From Methylobacteriaceae bacterium (lineage in GTDB: Bacteria; Pseudomonadota; Alphaproteobacteria; Rhizobiales; Beijerinckiaceae): 64,000 bases of DNA. Within the stretch, counting starts at the first letter, position 1; the number at the start of each line of letters is the position of its first letter. Under the pieces are notes generated by a model. It was given only the letters and a program-made list of their open reading frames with translations, ran no database searches and was not told the origin of the DNA. Both the position numbers and the translations under genes were made by a program. The DNA lies in NCBI GenBank assembly GCA_020638135.1, contig JACKJE010000012.1:42955-106954 (forward strand), in the 5' to 3' direction. Positions 1 through 7,368 of the stretch are shown one piece after another.

Positions 1-410
1 GCGTTGTTGAAGCACACGTCAAGCCCGCCATATGCCTCGGCCGCCGCGTCCACGAACTTGCGCACGTCGTCCTCCACGCGCACATCGGCGCGGATGTATC
101 TGGCGTCGCCGCCGGCGTCCCTGATCGCGCGCTCGACCTCCGCGCCCCGGTCGGTTCGCCGCCCGCAGAAGGCGACCTTGGCGCCCTCGGCCGCGAACAT
201 TTTCGCAGCGGCCGCGCCGATGCCTGACGTGGCGCCGGTGATCAGCACGACCTTGTCGCGAAACCGCGCACGACCGTCCACCCTGACGTGCGGCCCGCCG
301 TTGGGAGCGGTCACGTAGCCGCCGACGACGCCGGCCGCCACGCCGGCGGCCCCGACGAGAGCCGCGCCGAGAACGCCGCGGCGTCCGGTCGAAATTTCGC
401 TGTCAGGCAT
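1..410 (-). CDS. SDR family oxidoreductase with Tat-like signal (partial)
   Basis: The gene runs off the left edge of the window, so only the first 136 residues are visible. After an N-terminal segment with a twin arginine (TGRRGVLGA) and a hydrophobic Ala/Gly/Val stretch, a classical Rossmann start follows: VVLITGATSGIG, the cofactor glycine motif, at about residues 54-65. The last visible residues include FNNA, the SDR NNAG region. The start is the ATG at 408-410. It is divergent from a TetR gene, and a perfect palindrome lies 9 bases upstream of the start codon, so the TetR protein probably controls it. The export-type leader is unusual for a nucleotide-dependent reductase. Substrate unknown. 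Confidence 0.85.
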   Translation of the reverse strand, partial: MPDSEISTGRRGVLGAALVGAAGVAAGVVGGYVTAPNGGPHVRVDGRARFRDKVVLITGATSGIGAAAAKMFAAEGAKVAFCGRRTDRGAEVERAIRDAGGDARYIRADVRVEDDVRKFVDAAAEAYGGLDVCFNN

Positions 411-418
411 GGCGATCT

Positions 419-445
419 CCATATATGTTCATTGAACATATATGG
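419..445. promoter_or_regulatory. 27-bp perfect palindrome, candidate TetR operator
   Basis: Two 13-base arms, CCATATATGTTCA and its exact reverse complement, flank a single central T. The site lies between the divergent SDR and TetR genes, 9 bases from the SDR start codon, where a bound repressor would block both promoters. Its AT content contrasts with the GC-rich surroundings. That the neighbouring TetR protein binds it is inference. Confidence 0.75.
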
Positions 446-515
446 ATCCCTATACCTTTTTCAAGCCCTCGCGCGCGTCCATTGTCGCCGCCGCAACGAG
501 CGGGTACCAAGGCGC

Positions 516-1217
516 GTGGCGACGAAGAAGCGACAGCCGGTGCGAACGAGGTCGCCGCGCAAACCGAAGGGCGCGGGACGGGAACGGCGCACGGACATTA
601 TTGCGGCGGCGATCGAGGCCTTCGCACGCCACGGCTACGCGAAAGTCACGACTCGCACCATTGCCGAAATGGTCGGCCTGTCGCAGACCGGCCTCTATCT
701 TTACTTCAGGACAAAGGAAGACATCCTTCGCGCGATCGGCGAACAGACGCACGAAGCGATCGCAGACGCGATGGATGCGGGCGCTGCGCACGCAAAGAGC
801 CCGGAAGAACGGCTGCGCAATGTCCTGCGCGCCTATATCGATTTCGGCCTGAGTCGGCCCGCGGAATATCAATTGACCTTCACTGTCGGGCCGGACGCGC
901 TGGCGCCGATCGCCAAGAATCTCTCGCACCCGCCAGAACGGCAGACCGCAGGCGAACGTCACTTCCTTCGCTTCCGCGAACATCTCGCGCAAGCGGCGCG
1001 CGACGGCGCGATCGGCGATATCGACCCGCTGCTCGCCGCCCAGGTTCTCTGGTTCGCAGGCCATGGCGCCGTGTCGTTGCTGGTCGGCCGGTCGCATTTT
1101 CCATGGTCGGACCGGCCCCTCCTCGTGGAAGCGCTGCTCGACGTCGTCACACGCGGTCTAAAGCGGTGCGCGCCGTGCGACGGAAAAATTGCGACGCGAT
1201 CCGGCAAGTCTTCGTAA
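516..1217 (+). CDS. TetR/AcrR family transcriptional regulator
   Basis: A 233-residue regulator. The N-terminal helix-turn-helix covers about residues 25-70 (IIAAAIEAFARHGY, then TTRTIAEMVGLSQTGLYLYF). The C-terminal half carries WFAGHGAVSLLV, which resembles the W-x-x-HG motif of the TetR WHG-type ligand-binding domain. The open frame extends upstream to 288, but that part crosses the divergent gene and the operator. The GTG at 516, which gives a typical basic N-terminus (ATKKRQPVRTR), is preferred. It probably represses itself and the divergent SDR through the palindrome at 419-445. The inducer is unknown. Confidence 0.88.
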   Translation: MATKKRQPVRTRSPRKPKGAGRERRTDIIAAAIEAFARHGYAKVTTRTIAEMVGLSQTGLYLYFRTKEDILRAIGEQTHEAIADAMDAGAAHAKSPEERLRNVLRAYIDFGLSRPAEYQLTFTVGPDALAPIAKNLSHPPERQTAGERHFLRFREHLAQAARDGAIGDIDPLLAAQVLWFAGHGAVSLLVGRSHFPWSDRPLLVEALLDVVTRGLKRCAPCDGKIATRSGKSS

Positions 1218-1288
1218 ACGCTGATTCAACCTGCAGGGATCAATAGTGCGTTAGTGCGCGTTAAGGTATGAACTAGTGGGGGCGCGCA

Positions 1289-2023
1289 ATGGTCGTTAAT
1301 TCGGGAAATCGGTCCACGACCCCGTGGTGGACAATCGGCTACATTCTGTTCGCGCTGGTCGGCGCAATTCTTCTCGCGCGGTTCTCGTTCGGGTTGGCCG
1401 CTTCGCTCGGCATGCTCGCGCTTGCGCCGCTGATCTTCGCCGGCGTGCGCGCCACGCGCTCGCGGCTCGGCGACGTACAACCGACTGTGACGGTGGGCTC
1501 CGTCGATCCAGCGCACATGCGCGAATTCGAGACGCTGCCCTTCGATAGTCCGTTTTCGCCGGCAAGCGCGCATCTGTCGCTCGCGATCCGCATCACAATG
1601 GCGGCCGAAGCCTCCGCTGAATACAGCCGCGGCGCGAGCGTGCTCTTTCTCCCGGTCGAAAGCGACGCCGAAGCGGCGAAAGCGTTCGCAGTGCTCCGCG
1701 ATGCGTTGCGTCCGACCGATCACGTCGAGATCGTGGACGACGGCGTCGTCGCCTGCCTCAACCTCATCCGCGACCTCGCAAACGTCGACGGCGTGATCGC
1801 GCGTCTGACGCGAAAGCTCGTCGAAAGCGGTTGGCCGCCGGAAACGCCGCCGCGCTTCGGCCGTGCGCTCTATCCAATGCACGGCTATTCCGGCGCGGAC
1901 CTGATGGAATCGGCGCGAGCGCAGGCCCAGGCGGCGGTCGCCGCAGCGGCGGAAAGTCGCGCGCAACGCGCCAGACAGACGAGGCCGGCCGGCCGGCAGA
2001 ACGCACAAGGACGCACACGCTAG
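1289..2023 (+). CDS. Membrane protein with degenerate GGDEF-like domain
   Basis: The 244-residue protein begins with two closely spaced hydrophobic helices at about residues 14-52. The remainder follows the outline of a GGDEF domain: an N-terminal strand region, an LRDALRPTDHVEIVDDG segment where the active-site loop would lie, and RALYPMHGYSGADLMESARA, which resembles the GIALYP-DG-ADLL end of diguanylate cyclases. The catalytic loop reads VDDGVVA instead of GGDEF, so catalysis is not expected. The C-terminal 25 residues are Ala/Arg/Gln rich. The TAG stop codon is the first triplet of the intergenic repeat at 2021-2135. Function unknown. An enzymatically dead signalling protein is inference. 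Confidence 0.7.
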   Translation: MVVNSGNRSTTPWWTIGYILFALVGAILLARFSFGLAASLGMLALAPLIFAGVRATRSRLGDVQPTVTVGSVDPAHMREFETLPFDSPFSPASAHLSLAIRITMAAEASAEYSRGASVLFLPVESDAEAAKAFAVLRDALRPTDHVEIVDDGVVACLNLIRDLANVDGVIARLTRKLVESGWPPETPPRFGRALYPMHGYSGADLMESARAQAQAAVAAAAESRAQRARQTRPAGRQNAQGRTR

Positions 2024-2135
2024 ATCAGCCTGCATTTGAGCGGAATCGCTCAAATGCAGAAAAGCTGATCGATTTCAAAATGTAGAGCGCACCTTCCGCG
2101 AAAAACCGGCATCCACTTTTTCGCTGCGCGCTCTA
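2021..2135. repeat. Two-hairpin intergenic repeat, family A, copy 1
   Basis: Module 1 (2023-2070) is GATCAGC ... GCTGATC enclosing 13-base arms CTGCATTTGAGCG / CGCTCAAATGCAG with a GAAT loop. Module 2 (2083-2135) is TAGAGCGC ... GCGCTCTA enclosing GCGAAAAA / TTTTTCGC. The related copies are at 15842-15894 (module 2 only) and 43144-43258 (both modules). The leading TAG is the stop codon of the upstream gene. Confidence 0.85.
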
Positions 2136-2265
2136 GCCTCAAGCGGCGTCGACCGGCCAGATTTTCGCCAGCATGCTGCGCGTGTTTGCGCACGTCGCCG
2201 ACGAGCCGGCGCAGCCGTAGATCAGCGAGATAGTTTGTGGACGCCGACCGAAACGACCTGCGCCA

Positions 2266-3144
2266 CTACGTCAGGAAATTCCGGATCGCCGCGTTCACTT
2301 CGTCCGGCGCGTCCTGCTGCACCCAGTGCGAGGCGTTCGGGAAGCGCACGATCCTGAGGTCGCGCACATATTGATCCGTGCCGTCGAGACAGGAATTCTC
2401 GATCGCGACATCCTTCTCGCCCCAGCAGATCAGCGTCGGAACCTCGATTTTCGCGCCGAGGTCCCTGGCCGCCATCACGTCGTTCATCGCGCGGCGATAC
2501 CAGTTGATCATGCCGCGCAACCCGCCTGGCCGCACGGCATTGGCCGCATAGACCGCCAGAACGTCGCGTGAAAAATTCGCCTTGTTGCAGCAGGTGTCGC
2601 GCAGCATCTTGGCGACCGGCGCGCCGCCCTTGCGCGCCAGCAACCGTTCCGGCAGCCACGGGATCTGGAAGAAGCGCACATACCACGACTTCTTCCGCTG
2701 CTTCGGATTGCGCTGATATTCGCGCTTGAAGCATAGCGGATGCGGCACGTTGCAGATGACGAGCTTTTCGAGCGGCCGCATGTTTCGCGCAGCAAAGCAC
2801 CAGGCCACCAGCGCGCCCCAGTCGTGCGCGATCAGCGTCGTGGTTTTCGCGCCAGCCGCGTCGATCAGCGCGGCGACGTCTTCCGTCAGATTCTTCAGCG
2901 AATAGGCGGATTTCTCGGCCGGCGTCGTCGTGCCGCCATAGCCGCGCTGGTTGACGGTCCACACGCGATAGCCGAGCGAGACGAGCAGCGGAACCTGAAA
3001 ACGCCAGGAGATCGCGTGCTCGGGAAAGCCATGCAGGAAAAGCGCGAATTTTTCGCCAGCCCCGCTTTCGAAAACTTCGAAATCGATGCCGTTGGCGGAA
3101 ATGGTTCTGCGGCTGCCGAGCGGCGCGAAAAGCTCGTCGGTCAT
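2266..3144 (-). CDS. Alpha/beta hydrolase, epoxide hydrolase-like
   Basis: A 292-residue alpha/beta hydrolase of the epoxide hydrolase/haloalkane dehalogenase branch. It shows the oxyanion motif HGFPE near residue 38, the nucleophile elbow HDWGA (Asp nucleophile) near residue 107, WGEKDVAIE for the acid region, and SHWVQQD carrying the catalytic His near the end. A cap-domain Tyr in NWYRRAMND fits an epoxide hydrolase. The frame is open to a GTG at 3153, but AAGGAG sits about 10 bases before the ATG at 3144, which is preferred. A repeat of family B lies immediately upstream. The physiological substrate cannot be read from sequence. Confidence 0.85.
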   Translation of the reverse strand: MTDELFAPLGSRRTISANGIDFEVFESGAGEKFALFLHGFPEHAISWRFQVPLLVSLGYRVWTVNQRGYGGTTTPAEKSAYSLKNLTEDVAALIDAAGAKTTTLIAHDWGALVAWCFAARNMRPLEKLVICNVPHPLCFKREYQRNPKQRKKSWYVRFFQIPWLPERLLARKGGAPVAKMLRDTCCNKANFSRDVLAVYAANAVRPGGLRGMINWYRRAMNDVMAARDLGAKIEVPTLICWGEKDVAIENSCLDGTDQYVRDLRIVRFPNASHWVQQDAPDEVNAAIRNFLT

Positions 3145-3157
3145 GGGCTCCACGCTC

Positions 3158-3257
3158 CTTCATGCTGAGGAGCAATCCGCAGGATTGCGTCTCGAAGCAC
3201 GGGGGTTCCCGCATCCTTCGAGACGCGGGCGTCGCCCGCTCCTCAGGATGAGGGCGT
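3158..3257. repeat. Palindromic intergenic repeat, family B, copy 1
   Basis: Ends TTCATGCTGAGGAGC and GCTCCTCAGGATGAG form an imperfect inverted repeat around two inner segments sharing GTCTCGAAG / CTTCGAGAC. The second copy is at 18396-18502. Such CATCCTGAGGAGC palindromes are widespread in Hyphomicrobiales genomes. Confidence 0.75.
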
Positions 3258-3262
3258 GAACT

Positions 3263-3514
3263 TTACCCGCAGGCGTCCATCCCGGCCATCGCCGGGCACA
3301 TGCCGCAGCCGCCCGCGCCGTCACACGCGCCGGCCATCTCCATGCCGGAGAAAGAATTTCCTGCCTCCCCGCCGGGCGCGGGCTTGGCGATCAGCGACAA
3401 CTGGCGGTCGAGATGGGTCGAAGCGCAGCTCGGGCATTCCGGCGTCTCGCCGGAACGCACCAGCGTCTCGAAACGATTGTCGCAATCCTCGCAGCGATAG
3501 GCGTAGAGCGGCAT
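3263..3514 (-). CDS. FmdB family zinc ribbon protein
   Basis: An 83-residue protein beginning MPLYAYRCEDC, the hallmark start of FmdB-type putative regulatory proteins. Two CxxC pairs (CEDC near residue 8, CPSC near residue 28) form a single zinc ribbon. The C-terminal half is Gly/Ala/Met rich with further cysteines (GGCGMCPAM). The length is typical of the family. The exact role is not established. It stands alone between a family B repeat and a lipoprotein gene on the same strand. Confidence 0.88.
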   Translation of the reverse strand: MPLYAYRCEDCDNRFETLVRSGETPECPSCASTHLDRQLSLIAKPAPGGEAGNSFSGMEMAGACDGAGGCGMCPAMAGMDACG

Positions 3515-3579
3515 ATGAAGCCCCGATCGAATGACGTGTTCGCCCTATGTGCTGTCGTCCGCGCGCAAACGCAAGTCCG

Positions 3580-4200
3580 TCAGCCCGCCGCCTCCACGCG
3601 CTGGGGCAGCTTGCCGCATGGCGGGACGATCTCCTCGAGCGGCTTGTCCTTCGAAGCCAGAGCGCGCAGGTCGACATTCTTCAGCACCGTGAGCCAGCCC
3701 GTCTCGTCGGACATCTTGAGGAATGTCGTCATCAGGATCGGCCCTTCGGGCAGATCGGCGGTCCGGCAGGCGTCGGCGCCTATGCCGAGCGAGCCGTGGT
3801 CGGCTCGCTTCTCGGCCTTGCCCGCGCGATCTCGGCCTGCAGGGCGCGCAGACGCGCCACATCGTCAGGCGCAACGCGAAAGACGTGCAGATTGTTTCCA
3901 GGCAAATTCTCTTTGGCCAACGCCGGACCTTCCGCCGACAGGCTCGCCTCCGCAGCACGATCTCGACCTTCCTCTCGCTCGCCGGATCGCCCTTCCTGCC
4001 CCAGTTCGCCACCACTTTCACGCCACCCGGCCGCGGCTGGAACGCGCGCGCGGCGTGCGGACCGCCGCGCGCAGGAAAGCCGGATCGACGCCCAGGCCGT
4101 CGAAGTTCCGCAGGGCCCACATGGTCGAGACAGGAACGTGCCCGCAGCCTGACGCCAGCAGGGCCGCCGCAAGTACGGTGAAACGGGATGACCGGAACAT
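3580..4200 (-). CDS. Putative lipoprotein, frameshifted
   Basis: The N-terminus reads MFRSSRFTVLAAALLASGCG, a lipoprotein signal with lipobox LASGC, followed by HVPVSTMWALRNFDGLGVDP. The frame then breaks near 4050. Meaningful sequence continues in other frames: GGVKVVANWGRKGDPASERK, then ASLSAEGPALAKENLPG and HVFRVAPDDVARLRALQAEI, then ADLPEGPILMTTFLKMSDET and DKPLEEIVPPCGKL, ending at the TGA at 3580-3582. At least three frame changes (near 4050, 3953 and 3815) are needed, yet no other damage is visible, so indel errors or recent decay are both possible. Family not recognised. It is divergent from the DUF2975 operon. Confidence 0.6.
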
Positions 4201-4227
4201 GAAGACCTCATATACAGGATGATGTTT

Positions 4228-4244
4228 TTAATGTTTGACATTAA
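4228..4244. promoter_or_regulatory. Inverted repeat operator overlapping a promoter
   Basis: TTAATG-TTTGA-CATTAA is a perfect inverted repeat in an AT-rich patch between the divergent lipoprotein and DUF2975 genes. A TTGACA hexamer (4235-4240) lies inside it, with CAATAT 17 bases further on as a weak -10. Placement suggests autoregulation by the Xre-type protein encoded downstream at 6554 (inference). Confidence 0.55.
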
Positions 4245-4288
4245 GTTTTTCATCCGTCAATATGGATCATCGGAACCCGGAGCCCGCC

Positions 4289-4471
4289 ATGTCCGTCGCC
4301 GCGTCGCCTGAAGAAAAGATCGAAGACACACGCCAGAACGCCCTGCGCGCAAAGATCGCGCTCGTGTGCCATCTCGTGCGCTGGCTGACCGGCGGCTATC
4401 TGCTGTTCGTCGCCTGGGGGCTCTACGACCATTGGTCCGACGGCGACCGCGTGCAGCGCGTCTTCAACCCA
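4289..4471 (+). pseudogene. DUF2975 membrane protein, 5' fragment (split by IS)
   Basis: The first part of a DUF2975 gene starts at the ATG at 4289, with GGAG about 7 bases upstream. It encodes a short polar N-terminus and one membrane helix (LVRWLTGGYLLFVAWGLY), then VFNPHF, where the reading frame enters the insertion element. The rest of the protein resumes at 6143. A second in-frame ATG at 4262 is possible. Without the insertion the protein would have four membrane helices. Confidence 0.75.
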
Positions 4472-6142
4472 CATTTCCCAAGTAAGGCGCTGATTTCGCT
4501 GTCCTGACCATTATATTTCCTATATAAAACATGGTGTTGAAGGCTGCGAGGGGCGCGTTTCATGGATCACCCAGAGGGTGCGGGCTTGCAACGGGCAGAT
4601 CGGGTGGATTTCGACCCTCGCGTGCGGCTGGAATTTCGCGGCACGCAGCTCAGTTCCGACGGCGGCCTTCTGGTGATGCGCGAGCTTGATGACGCGCTCG
4701 GGTTGTCCGATTTGGCGTCAGCGGCGCTGCGCGATACTCGCTCTGGCAAGAACACGGTCCATCGGCTCGACGGCCTGTTCCGGCAATCAGTCTTTGGGCG
4801 GCTGGCCGGATACGAGGATGTCAACGACGCCAACCGTCTCGCCTGCGATCCGGTCATGCGCCAAGTTGTCGGCGGCAGAGCGGTCGATGCACAAGCGGCC
4901 TCGGCATCGCAGATGGGACGGTTCGAGACCGAGACGCTGGCTCTGGCCGGGAACCGTGCCGCGCTGGCCGACCTGAACGGGCAATGGATCGACCGGTTCC
5001 ATGACCGTAACGGGCTGCAGATCCGTACATCGTTCTGGACATGGACAGCTCGGTCAGCCCGACCCATGGCGACCAGGAAGGGTCCGCCTGGAATGGGCCA
5101 TTTCGATCTGTAGCTGCTATCACCCCAACTTTCTGTTCAACCAGTTCGGGATGCTGGAACGCTGCGCCCTGCGCCAGCCGGCGTCCACAGCGCCGATGGC
5201 TGGCGTGATGTTCTCGACCCCGTCATTGCGCGCTACGCACAAGCGCGCGACCTTAGTGGCAGGTTCTTCCGGGCCGATGCTGCCTGCGCGATCCCGGCGA
5301 TCTATGAGCGATTGGAAGAAGCGCGGTTCTTCTACGCCATCCGGCTGCCCGCAAACGCGGTCCTGGCGACAAGATCGCGCATCGGCTAACGCGCCCTGTC
5401 GGGCGGCCGTCACTGACCAAGGTCAAGCGGTTCTTCGAGGAATTCGAGTATCAGGCGGCGTCCTGGGACAAGGAACGCCGGGTGATCGCCAAGATCGAAT
5501 GGCATCCGGGCGAACTGTTCTCCGCGTGTCGGCTTCGATCGTCACCAACCTGCCGATGGAGCCGGACTGGGTGGTGCGGTTCTACAACCAGCGCGGCACC
5601 GCCGAGCAGCACATCAAAGAGGGCAAATACGCCTTTCGCTGGACGCGGCTGTCGCCGGAAGTTCCGCGACAATGAGGTGCGGCTGCAACTGCACGCCCTG
5701 GCGTACAACCTGGCCACCTTCTTGCGCTGCATCGAGCTGCCCGGCGCCATGGCCGACTGGTCGTTGACCAGCCTGCAACTGAAGCTGATCAAGATCGGGG
5801 CACGTGTGGTCCGTCACGCCCGCACCATCACCTTCCAGCTGGCCGAGGTCGCTGTCACCGGCACGATGGTACGCGCCATCCTCGCCGCTATCCGCCGATT
5901 GCGAGCGCCACCGCTATGCGCATGATCGCGATCCACGCTCAAACTGAACGAAAGCGGCTGGACAGATCTGTCCGCTGCGCTGAAAAACGCCGCCCCTGGG
6001 CAAGGAAACAGCGGCTTCGCGGTCTGATCCGTCCAGATCCAGCAGTCTGCGCGACCGCAGGTGCCGCTTGCGGCAGAAAATCCTTGTCTAGCGCTCGGAT
6101 ACAGGCGATCTTCACCTCAAACGCCACGCCACTTGGGGAATG
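4472..6142 (+). mobile_element. IS1380-family insertion sequence, degenerate
   Basis: An element of about 1.67 kb inserted in the DUF2975 gene. Candidate terminal inverted repeats are CATTTCCCAAGT at 4472-4483 and ACTTGGGGAATG at 6131-6142, matching in 11 of 12 positions when inverted. The size and the encoded transposase fit the IS1380 family. No clear target-site duplication is visible, so the exact ends are uncertain by a few bases. Confidence 0.75.
4562..5925 (+). pseudogene. IS1380-family transposase, multiply frameshifted
   Basis: The first 183 codons are open and give VRLEFRGTQLSSDGGLLVMR and GRLAGYEDVNDANRLACDP, typical IS1380 N-terminal sequence. The DDE-domain pieces then occur in alternating frames: around 5035-5110 a DMDSSVSPTHGDQEGSAWNG segment, around 5270 FFRADAACAIPAIYERLEEA, around 5430 FFEEFEYQAASWDKERRV, and around 5580 VRFYNQRGTAEQHIKEGKYA, followed by NEVRLQLHALAYNLATFLR. 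At least four frame changes are required, so the copy as given cannot make a transposase. Whether this is true decay or partly sequence error cannot be told from one copy. Confidence 0.85.
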
Positions 6143-6551
6143 CAGGTTCAAGAGTTTCTACAAGCTCGACATTGCAGACGCTGCGCCCTGGCAATGGCGC
6201 GCGGCGGAAGCGGTCTCCGCGCTCGACTGGATCGTGCTCGCCATACTCTGCTGGCACGTCTGGCGGCTGTTCGGCCGCTATCTTCAGGGCGAAATCTTCA
6301 CGGCGGAGAGCGCCTCGCTGCTGAAGCGCATCGGCGCGCTCGGCCTCGTCACCGTCGCCTTCGATTTCGCGATGCGGCCCGTCACGGTCATGCTCATGGG
6401 CGCGCATCTGGCCGATTCCAGCGCGGCGCGCCACGCTTTCGTGCGCACGGAGGACGTGCTCTATGTCGTCATCTCGCTCGTCTTCGTCGCGCTCGGCATG
6501 ATCTATCGCTCGGCCGCCGAACTGGCCGACGAAAACGCGCAGATCGTGTAG
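6143..6551 (+). pseudogene. DUF2975 membrane protein, 3' fragment
   Basis: Downstream of the insertion the DUF2975 protein continues from RFKSFYKLDIADAAPWQW through three membrane helices (LDWIVLAILCWHVWRLF, IGALGLVTVAFDFAM, VLYVVISLVFVALGMIY) to AAELADENAQIV, the conserved polar C-terminus of the family. Joined to 4289-4471 it would make a protein of roughly 195 residues with four helices. It lies two bases upstream of the Xre gene, the gene order usual for DUF2975/YozG-like pairs. Confidence 0.78.
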
Positions 6552-6553
6552 CC

Positions 6554-6772
6554 ATGCCGATCATCGTCAACCTCGATGTCATGCTCGCCAGGCGCAAGAT
6601 GCGCTCGCGCGAGCTCGCCGAGCGCATCGGCATCGCCGAGCAGAATGTCTCCCTGCTCAAGTCCGGCAAGGTGAAGGGCGTCCGCTTCGACACACTCGAG
6701 AAGATCTGCGAGATCCTGCAGTGCCAGCCGGGCGACATACTCGAATATCGGCCCGACGAGCCGGCGAAATAG
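6554..6772 (+). CDS. Xre-family helix-turn-helix regulator (YozG-like)
   Basis: A 72-residue protein that is almost entirely a Cro/C1-type HTH: LAERIGIAEQNVSLLKSGKV forms the recognition region, then TLEKICEILQCQPGDILEY, the typical end of small YozG/YdaS-like regulators. It starts two bases after the stop of the DUF2975 fragment. In intact operons the pair is co-transcribed and the regulator is small and autoregulatory. Here the insertion separates it from the promoter at 4228-4263, so it may now be expressed from within the element or not at all. Confidence 0.88.
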   Translation: MPIIVNLDVMLARRKMRSRELAERIGIAEQNVSLLKSGKVKGVRFDTLEKICEILQCQPGDILEYRPDEPAK

Positions 6773-6825
6773 CAGGCGCCGCCCCTCCCCTCGCCATCGC
6801 GCCGGGGAATCGCTAATTTCGCCCC

Positions 6826-7359
6826 ATGCATCGTCTCGTCCTGCTCCGACATTCCAAGGCCGCCCGCGAAGCCGGCGGCGGCGACCGCGAACGCCCGCTG
6901 ACGCGGCGTGGCCGCGAGGATGCGGCGCGCGTCGGCCGCTATCTCGTCGAGGAAAAGCTGATCCCCAATCTCGCCGTCGTGTCCGACGCCCACCGCACGC
7001 GCGAAACGCTCGAATGCCTGATGGGCGAGACCGGCCGCCGCTTCAAGACGCTGATCGACCCCGCGCTCTATCTGGCCGAGGATTTCATTCTGCTCTCGGA
7101 GCTGCACAAGACGCCGGAGCTGGTGAAGACCATGCTGGTCGTCTGCCACAATCCCGGTCTCGCCGATTTCGCTGCGCGCATGTGCGGCTCCGGCGAGCCG
7201 CGGGCCCTCGCCCATATGAGGATGAAATATCCGACCTCCGGCCTCGCGCTGATCGATTTCGGCGCCACGCACTGGGCGAAGATCAAATGGGGCGATGGCC
7301 GGCTCGATCGCTTTGTCACCCCCTCCACGCTGGTCGAGGGCGTGGACGATCTCGACTGA
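6826..7359 (+). CDS. SixA-like histidine phosphatase family protein
   Basis: A 177-residue member of the histidine phosphatase superfamily. The catalytic LLRHSKA motif (variant of RHG) is at residues 6-12 and a second histidine is in VVCHNPGLADF near residue 106. RERPLTRRGREDAARV matches the SixA-type substrate loop. SixA dephosphorylates phosphohistidine on HPt proteins or PTS components. Which phosphoprotein is used here is unknown, though a standalone HPt gene lies at 34774. Nine bases separate it from the next gene, so the two are probably co-transcribed. Confidence 0.85.
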   Translation: MHRLVLLRHSKAAREAGGGDRERPLTRRGREDAARVGRYLVEEKLIPNLAVVSDAHRTRETLECLMGETGRRFKTLIDPALYLAEDFILLSELHKTPELVKTMLVVCHNPGLADFAARMCGSGEPRALAHMRMKYPTSGLALIDFGATHWAKIKWGDGRLDRFVTPSTLVEGVDDLD

Positions 7360-7368
7360 GGCGTCGTC

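Noticed and set aside
2136..2265. Possible C-terminal gene remnant on the minus strand (ends SMLAKIWPVDAA)
   Set aside because: Only about 28 codons, no start, no recognisable similarity. Treated as intergenic.
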